Origin: CAZRRV01 sp045660865
GTDB taxonomy: Bacteria; Bacillota; Clostridia; Oscillospirales; Acutalibacteraceae
Direction of reading: 5' to 3'
Length of the DNA: 64,000 nucleotides
Assembly (NCBI GenBank): GCA_045660865.1
Contig: JAZREP010000008.1
Coordinates: forward strand, 1 to 64,000
Every line of letters begins with the position of its first letter. Within the stretch, counting starts at the first letter, position 1. The notes under the pieces were generated by a model. That model was not told the origin of the DNA, did not search any database, and saw only the letters and a program-made list of their open reading frames with translations. Shown one piece after another: positions 59,332-64,000 of this stretch. The position numbers were made by a program, and so were the translations under genes.

Positions 59332-59381
59332 TATTATTTTAAGTTTTTGTAATATAAAAAAGGGAAAAGGTGCCAAAATCA

Positions 59382-59410
59382 TTGACTTTAAAGTGCTAAT
59401 ATATTATAAT
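59382..59410 (+). promoter_or_regulatory. Promoter of the glycyl-tRNA synthetase gene
   Basis: TTGACT (59382-59387), 17 nt, TATAAT (59405-59410). The leader is under 40 nt, too short for a T-box. Confidence 0.85.
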
Positions 59411-59447
59411 TCATAAGATAATAATGCATTTTTTGGAGGGGATTTCC

Positions 59448-60821
59448 TTGCAGAACAAAGATAAAAGTATGGAAACCGTTGTGGCACTTGCCAAGGGCAG
59501 AGGTTTTGTTTATTCGGGCAGTGAGATTTACGGCGGTCTTTCTAACACCTGGGACTACGGCCCGCTTGGTGTAGAATTGAAAAACAACGTTAAAAAAGCC
59601 TGGTGGAAGAAGTTTGTTCAGGAAAACCCGTACAATGTAGGACTTGACAGTGCTATTTTAATGAATCCTCAGGTTTGGGTTGCTTCGGGTCACGTGGGCG
59701 GCTTTTCTGACCCGCTTATGGACTGTAAAGCTTGTAAAACACGCCACCGTGCTGATAAGCTTATTGAGGATACAGGCGTAAACCCTGCCGGCTGGAGCTT
59801 TGAACAAATGGGTGAGTATATTAAGGAAAACAATATTGTTTGTCCTGATTGTGGTGCTTGTGATTTCACCGATATACGTAAATTCAACCTTATGTTTAAA
59901 ACTTTCCAGGGTGTTACTGAGGATGCGAAAAATGAACTTTATTTGCGCCCTGAAACCGCACAAGGTATATTTGTAAACTTCCCGAACATTCAGCGTACAA
60001 CCCGTCGTAAGGTGCCGTTCGGCGTTTGCCAGATTGGTAAATCCTTCCGTAACGAGATTACGCCCGGAAACTTTATTTTCCGTACCCGTGAGTTTGAGCA
60101 GATGGAATTAGAGTTCTTCTGTAAACCCGGCACCGAGCTTGAATGGTTCGCTTATTGGAAAGATTATTGTAAGAATTGGTTGTTGGCACTTGGTATTAAA
60201 GAGGAAAATCTTCGCTTGCGTGACCACGACCCTGAGGAGCTTTCGCACTACTCAAATGCCACCACCGACTTTGAGTTTATGTTCCCGTTCGGCTGGGGCG
60301 AACTTTGGGGTGTGGCTTCTCGTACCAATTTTGACTTGACACAGCATCAAAACACCTCCGGTAAAGGCTTAGAATATTTTGACCAAGAGACAGGCGAGAA
60401 ATATTTACCCTATGTTGTTGAGCCTTCTTTGGGTGCTGACCGCGTATTGCTGGCATTCCTTTGTGATGCTTATGATGAGGAAACTGATGAAAAGGGTGAC
60501 ACCAGAGTTGTGCTTCGCTTACATCCCGCTTTGGCGCCTTATAAAGCTGCCGTGCTTCCGTTAAGCAAAAAGTTGGCAGAGCCTGCTCAAAAGATTTTTG
60601 CTGATTTGGCAAAAGAATTTATGGTAGACTATGATGACGCCGGTTCAATTGGTAAACGCTATCGCCGTGAGGACGAAATAGGCACACCGATTTGTATCAC
60701 TTACGATTTTGATTCCGAAACCGATGGCTGCGTAACTGTTAGAAACCGTGACACAATGCAGCAAGAGCGTATTGCAATCAGCGAATTAAAGAATTACATT
60801 AAAAACACTTTGGAATTCTAA
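59448..60821 (+). CDS. glyQS: Glycyl-tRNA synthetase, homodimeric type
   Basis: 457 residues. Class II enzyme charging tRNA(Gly). VVALAKGRGFVYSGSEIYGG at the start, the CxxC zinc-like pairs (CKAC, CPDC), RPETAQGIFVNF, FRTREFEQMELEFF and the C-terminal anticodon-binding domain are present. This single-chain form differs from the glyQ/glyS tetramer. TTG start at 59448, 6 nt after GGAGGGG; an ATG seven codons on is the alternative. Divergent from the glycine riboswitch. Confidence 0.95.
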   Translation: MQNKDKSMETVVALAKGRGFVYSGSEIYGGLSNTWDYGPLGVELKNNVKKAWWKKFVQENPYNVGLDSAILMNPQVWVASGHVGGFSDPLMDCKACKTRHRADKLIEDTGVNPAGWSFEQMGEYIKENNIVCPDCGACDFTDIRKFNLMFKTFQGVTEDAKNELYLRPETAQGIFVNFPNIQRTTRRKVPFGVCQIGKSFRNEITPGNFIFRTREFEQMELEFFCKPGTELEWFAYWKDYCKNWLLALGIKEENLRLRDHDPEELSHYSNATTDFEFMFPFGWGELWGVASRTNFDLTQHQNTSGKGLEYFDQETGEKYLPYVVEPSLGADRVLLAFLCDAYDEETDEKGDTRVVLRLHPALAPYKAAVLPLSKKLAEPAQKIFADLAKEFMVDYDDAGSIGKRYRREDEIGTPICITYDFDSETDGCVTVRNRDTMQQERIAISELKNYIKNTLEF

Positions 60822-60832
60822 TAATAAGCAAC

Positions 60833-60866
60833 AAAAAACCTCCTATGAAAATAGGAGGTTTTTTTG
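60833..60866 (+). terminator. Terminator after glyQS
   Basis: AAAAAACCTCCTAT-GAAA-ATAGGAGGTTTTTTT, symmetrical, also able to end the convergent small ORF. Confidence 0.93.
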
Positions 60867-60884
60867 TTTGGAAGTAATTGATTT

Positions 60885-61010
60885 TTACCAACGACCCGGG
60901 AGCCAAGGAGAGTTGGGGTCATACGCATCCGGTACGGAAACAGCATCTGAAGCTAGAGGCTCAGAATTAACAAGGTAAATATCAATTGTCGGAGCAGTAT
61001 ATTCCTTCAT
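60885..61010 (-). CDS. Small ORF, 41 residues, unknown
   Basis: Encodes MKEYTAPTIDIYLVNSEPLA followed by 21 residues rich in Asp, Pro, Ser and Trp and ending in PWLPGRW. AAAGGA lies about 10 nt upstream, and it sits in an otherwise empty 190 nt gap downstream of the coiled-coil gene. The pattern (basic MKxY start, a mid Pro-x-Ile/Val stretch, acidic tail) resembles short clostridial proteins that are usually left unannotated. Not similar to anything I can name. Confidence 0.5.
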   Translation of the reverse strand: MKEYTAPTIDIYLVNSEPLASDAVSVPDAYDPNSPWLPGRW

Positions 61011-61056
61011 ATCTGTAAATTCCTTTCATAATAAGTAATTATAAATTTAATTGACC

Positions 61057-61515
61057 TTACAGTTCGCTTGCGGGGGATTGTTGTTTTAAGGAAGCACGAG
61101 TTTTGCGTACCTCAGCTAAGTTAGCGGTGAGGCTTTCGTCTGCGCGACGAACAATGTCGTCAACGAAATCCTGTGCGGCACGGCGCATTTCACGGCTCTT
61201 GTTTTGAGCAGCAGAAATAATCTCAGCAGCTTTAGCTTGTGCAAGCTTTGTGATTTCCTCTTCTGCAACTAAAGCCTTTGCGCGCTCCTCAGCGTTGTGG
61301 ATAATGCCCTCTGCCTCACGGCGAGCGCTTTCAAGTATGTTGTTTCTATCAGAAACTATACCCTTTGCTTGCTTTACCTCATTGGGAATAGCCATACCTA
61401 AATCGTCAATAATTGAGCGAATATGCTCTGCGTCAACAATAACACGACGGCCGGGCACTTTCATTCCGCTATCCAGTAAAGAGTCTAACTGTTCAAGTAA
61501 TTCTTCCATATTCAT
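61057..61515 (-). CDS. Coiled-coil protein resembling V-type ATPase subunit H/E
   Basis: 152 residues, almost wholly helical, with a central Ala/Glu/Arg coiled coil (RREAEGIIHNAEERAKALVA). Proteins of this kind are often labelled ATPase subunit H-like but stand beside coaD in Clostridia without other ATPase genes. The N-terminal GRRVIVDAEHIRSIIDDL is distinctive. The start overlaps the coaD stop by ATGA. Function unknown. Confidence 0.75.
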   Translation of the reverse strand: MNMEELLEQLDSLLDSGMKVPGRRVIVDAEHIRSIIDDLGMAIPNEVKQAKGIVSDRNNILESARREAEGIIHNAEERAKALVAEEEITKLAQAKAAEIISAAQNKSREMRRAAQDFVDDIVRRADESLTANLAEVRKTRASLKQQSPASEL

Positions 61516-62018
61516 TTGATAACATCCTTTCTTTTTAAAAGTCGCTCAATGACTTGATTGTAAATTTTACTAGGGATAAAATCTTTTATATCTCCACCCA
61601 TGCTACCAATCTGTCGTACCATACTCGAGCTGAGATACATATTCTCTGCTGAGGTGGTAAGAAAGACGGTTTCAATTTCGGGGTTGAGTTTGTGGTTTGT
61701 AAGCGCCATTTGAAATTCATATTCAAAGTCAGACATTGCGCGAAGACCTTTAACAATGGCTGAGGCGTTTTTCAATTTGCAATATTCAGCCAGAAGACCA
61801 TCGTAATAATCAATTGAAACATTTTCAATTTCTTCGGTTGCCTTACTGAGCAACTCCAGACGCTCTTCGGTAGAAAAACAGCCGCCCGATTTACTGTGGT
61901 TGTTCATTACCACAACTATTACGTGGTCGAACATTTTTGAGGCACGTTTGATAATATCCAGATGCCCTATTGTAACCGGGTCAAAACTACCGGGGCATAC
62001 TGCAGTTAATCTTTTCAT
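61512..62018 (-). CDS. coaD: Phosphopantetheine adenylyltransferase
   Basis: 168 residues. Penultimate step of coenzyme A synthesis. PGSFDPVTIGHLDII nucleotide motif and the YLSSSMVRQIGSMGG stretch. Overlaps its neighbours by ATGA on both sides, so rsmD, coaD and the coiled-coil gene form one coupled unit. Confidence 0.96.
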   Translation of the reverse strand: MKRLTAVCPGSFDPVTIGHLDIIKRASKMFDHVIVVVMNNHSKSGGCFSTEERLELLSKATEEIENVSIDYYDGLLAEYCKLKNASAIVKGLRAMSDFEYEFQMALTNHKLNPEIETVFLTTSAENMYLSSSMVRQIGSMGGDIKDFIPSKIYNQVIERLLKRKDVIK

Positions 62019-62566
62019 GAATCAACCTCATTTTGCTTTCTATAAAGAGATATGTGAATCTTGCCGTATTTATACTGCTTTGCACAGACAAAATCCTCTA
62101 CAGTATCAGGTAAAGCAATGTCGGCAGGGTGTTCACAAATGATTATTCCATAATCACTCATAACCCTTGCGACTTTTTCTAAAACGGCAGGGAAATATCC
62201 GGCTTTGTACGGCGGGTCAAGAAATGCAATATCAAACATTCTGCTTCTTGAAGCTAAGAATGTAGAGTAGTCTGTTTTATGAACAGAAGCATTATCGACT
62301 AAACCGCAGTTAGCAAGATTGTTTTTAATTATATCTATTGCAGCAGCAGATGTGTCACAAAAATCACAACTTTCTGCACCGCGGCTTAAAGCCTCTATAC
62401 CCATTTGACCGGAACCGGCAAACAAATCAAGGAAACGGCGCCCTTCAATATCAAATTGAATACTGCTGAAAATAGCTTCTTTTACTTTTTCGGAAGTGGG
62501 GCGTACTGCCTCACCCTCTAAGGTTTGCAAGCGCTTTCCACGCGCATAGCCTGTAATTACTCTCAT
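62015..62566 (-). CDS. rsmD: 16S rRNA (guanine966-N2)-methyltransferase RsmD
   Basis: 183 residues. MRVITGYARGKRLQTLEG start, SAM loop DLFAGSGQMGIEALSRGA and catalytic FLDPPY. GAGGT precedes the ATG. Pairing with coaD is common in Bacillota. Confidence 0.95.
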   Translation of the reverse strand: MRVITGYARGKRLQTLEGEAVRPTSEKVKEAIFSSIQFDIEGRRFLDLFAGSGQMGIEALSRGAESCDFCDTSAAAIDIIKNNLANCGLVDNASVHKTDYSTFLASRSRMFDIAFLDPPYKAGYFPAVLEKVARVMSDYGIIICEHPADIALPDTVEDFVCAKQYKYGKIHISLYRKQNEVDS

Positions 62567-62658
62567 GATATTACCTCACACACTATATTATCACACTAAA
62601 TAGGGTGTTTTGTCAACTAAAAAATATAATATAAATAAAAATTATTTAATTTATAATA

Positions 62659-62693
62659 AAATACCCGAAAGACCATTCGCCTTTCGGGTATTG
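62659..62693 (-). terminator. Terminator after secF
   Basis: ATACCCGAAAG / CTTTCGGGTAT with a 9 nt loop; the minus strand continues TTTTATTATAAA. Confidence 0.8.
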
Positions 62694-62715
62694 ATTTAAT
62701 TAAACATAACAAATT

Positions 62716-63777
62716 TTATTTTGCGTTCTTTTTCTTAGTCTTAACCTTTTTAACACGGCTGTCTTTATACTCACGCCATCTTACCCAAAGGGGAGCAGCA
62801 AGGCAAAGTGATGAGTAAGAACCTGAGATAACACCAATTCCCATGGGAATTGTGAAAGAACGTAAGGTTGTAAGACCGTTAAACTCAGCAACAACTAAAA
62901 TAGCAACAATAGCGATAAAGGTTGCAACCGAGGTGGTAATGGTACGGTTTGTAACCTGCAACAAGCTTTCGTCGGTCAACTCTCTAAGACTCTTTTGCGG
63001 ATAAAGCTTGCGGTTTTCACGAATACGGTCGTAAACAACGATTGTGTCATTCAGTGAGTAACCGAGGATTGTCAAAACTACTGCAACGAAGTTCATATCA
63101 ATATCAAGATTGAAAACGATACAAGCGATAAATGCAATAATTAAGTCGTGAATCAGTGCGAAAAGTGACATAACACCGGCTGACAAACCGCCTATATTGC
63201 GGAAACGGAAAGCGATGTAGATAAGCAATAATGCAGAAGCAATTACCATTGCGGCTACACACTTAACAAAGAATTTTGAAGCCATTGTTTTGCTGACTGA
63301 GTTAGAGTCACCAAAAGCAATATTGTTGTTGGGGAATTCATCCTCCAATGCGCCAAGAATTATGTTTTGAACGCTTGCGCTTGTTTCTTCGGCTTCTTCC
63401 TCGGTGGTATCTGTTGAAGAAGTATCTTCAGTTTTGCTTTCTGTATTCAACTTATCGAGATTGATTTCGCCCGCAACAATGGAAATTACCAATTTTGCAG
63501 ATTCGCCCGAATAGTCACGGCTTTCGGTTACCTCTACATTGGCATCCAAAGCCTGCTCGACAACCTCTTCAGCGGTGAAAAGATTTATATCGCCTGAGTA
63601 GGAATAGGTATAACGGCTGCCGCCCTTAAAGTTAATATCAAGGCCTACACCCCAAATTAAAGCAGCAATAATACCTACAGCAATAATTGCAGCCGATATG
63701 ATTAAACAAATTTTTAAAGAACCGGTATAGCTGAATTTAGGCTTGAGTTCAGTTGAAACTTTTTTATTTTTGAACAT
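62716..63777 (-). CDS. secF: Protein translocase subunit SecF
   Basis: 353 residues, six transmembrane segments. With SecD drives late steps of Sec export using the proton or sodium gradient. D-loop GLDINFKGGSRYTYSYSG, and SLNDTIVVYDRIREN of the SecF core. A long acidic, Thr/Glu-rich insertion (about residues 115-140) lies in the periplasmic-type domain. Start at 63777 has GGAGGT 7 nt upstream and overlaps the secD end. Confidence 0.94.
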   Translation of the reverse strand: MFKNKKVSTELKPKFSYTGSLKICLIISAAIIAVGIIAALIWGVGLDINFKGGSRYTYSYSGDINLFTAEEVVEQALDANVEVTESRDYSGESAKLVISIVAGEINLDKLNTESKTEDTSSTDTTEEEAEETSASVQNIILGALEDEFPNNNIAFGDSNSVSKTMASKFFVKCVAAMVIASALLLIYIAFRFRNIGGLSAGVMSLFALIHDLIIAFIACIVFNLDIDMNFVAVVLTILGYSLNDTIVVYDRIRENRKLYPQKSLRELTDESLLQVTNRTITTSVATFIAIVAILVVAEFNGLTTLRSFTIPMGIGVISGSYSSLCLAAPLWVRWREYKDSRVKKVKTKKKNAK

Positions 63778-64000
63778 TCTTTGCACCTCCAAACAGCCAA
63801 GGATTGCGTAGGAATTTGAAACGTGAAATGCTCTTTGTCATCAGACGAGAAGCAGATACACCCATAATCATATTGAACAGTACGCCTATAAGCAAGGAAT
63901 AACCGAATGAGTAAATAGAACCGGTTACGGAAGTACCGAACAAACGCATAATGGGGGAGAATACGGTGTAAATGATGGAACCCGGTGTGCCGAAGCAACC
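63764..64000 (-). CDS. secD: Protein translocase subunit SecD, C-terminal end (partial)
   Basis: The last 78 codons of the gene, cut by the right edge. Shows the final SecD membrane helices (SIYSFGYSLLIGVLFNMIMG, SASRLMTKSI) and ends 14 nt inside secF. Assignment rests on gene order and on the SecD-like ending. Confidence 0.85.
   Translation of the reverse strand, partial: GCFGTPGSIIYTVFSPIMRLFGTSVTGSIYSFGYSLLIGVLFNMIMGVSASRLMTKSISRFKFLRNPWLFGGAKNVQK

Noticed and set aside
59411..59447. T-box before glyQS
   Set aside because: The leader is too short and has no TGGNACCGCG motif; the glycine sensor is the riboswitch on the other strand.
1..64000. CRISPR arrays, insertion sequences, prophage, rRNA or tRNA genes
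   Set aside because: I found no spaced direct repeats, transposase or phage genes, or RNA gene signatures; the only multi-copy element is the cloverleaf pair.

Overview
The window looks like a chromosomal segment of an anaerobic, spore-forming member of the Clostridia (Bacillota), most likely a gut Oscillospiraceae/Ruminococcaceae-type organism. The evidence is the clostridial order of the S10-spc-alpha ribosomal operon (rpsD between rpsK and rpoA, zinc forms of S4, S14, L24 and L36, and a KOW protein between map and infA), an intact sigK, a short archaeal/eukaryal-type ProRS, a homodimeric GlyRS, an NfnAB pair, a tandem glycine riboswitch and a glycyl-radical microcompartment. This is inferred from gene content and family knowledge, not from a search.

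Layout. 1-232: end of tuf. 277-834: prolyl-tRNA editing protein on the minus strand. 932-1144: two related cloverleaf-like palindromic elements in inverted orientation. 1166-1921: ZIP metal transporter. 2042-17738: one long ribosomal protein operon with a sigma-A promoter, a long structured leader, r-protein genes, secY, adk, map, infA, rpoA and a terminator. 17821-23602: LTA-synthase-like sulfatase, proS, an acidic secreted or membrane protein, and two HAD phosphatases.

23695-37079: a B12-independent 1,2-propanediol (fucose/rhamnose) microcompartment locus. It holds a glycyl radical diol dehydratase, its activase, shell proteins (one EutS/PduU-like, four other hexamer-type, one tandem-domain trimer of PduT type, one pentamer), a PduV/EutP GTPase, fuculose-phosphate aldolase, a PduO-C/GlcG protein, alcohol and aldehyde dehydrogenases, PduS, PduL and a DeoR regulator. 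Two promoters with the same 9-mer at the same place in the spacer drive its two halves. About 11 kb further on, fucI and fucU are divergent from an AraC regulator (47718-51002), supplying the first fucose steps. Fuculokinase and a propionate/acetate kinase are not in the window. The predicted flow is fucose > fuculose > (fuculose-1-P) > DHAP + lactaldehyde > propanediol > propanal > propanol or propionyl-CoA > propionyl-P.

37077-64000: housekeeping genes: asnB, nfnAB, rodA, tsaE-tsaB-rpiB-upp, lepA, fba, a C39-like secreted peptidase with SH3 domains, pdxK-like kinase, trmL, phosphoglucomutase, a coiled-coil protein, sigK, a glycine-riboswitch-controlled AGCS transporter divergent from glycyl-tRNA synthetase, a short 41-residue ORF, an ATPase-subunit-H-like coiled coil, coaD, rsmD, and secF with the 3' end of secD. 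I saw no tRNA, rRNA, CRISPR array, insertion sequence or prophage gene.
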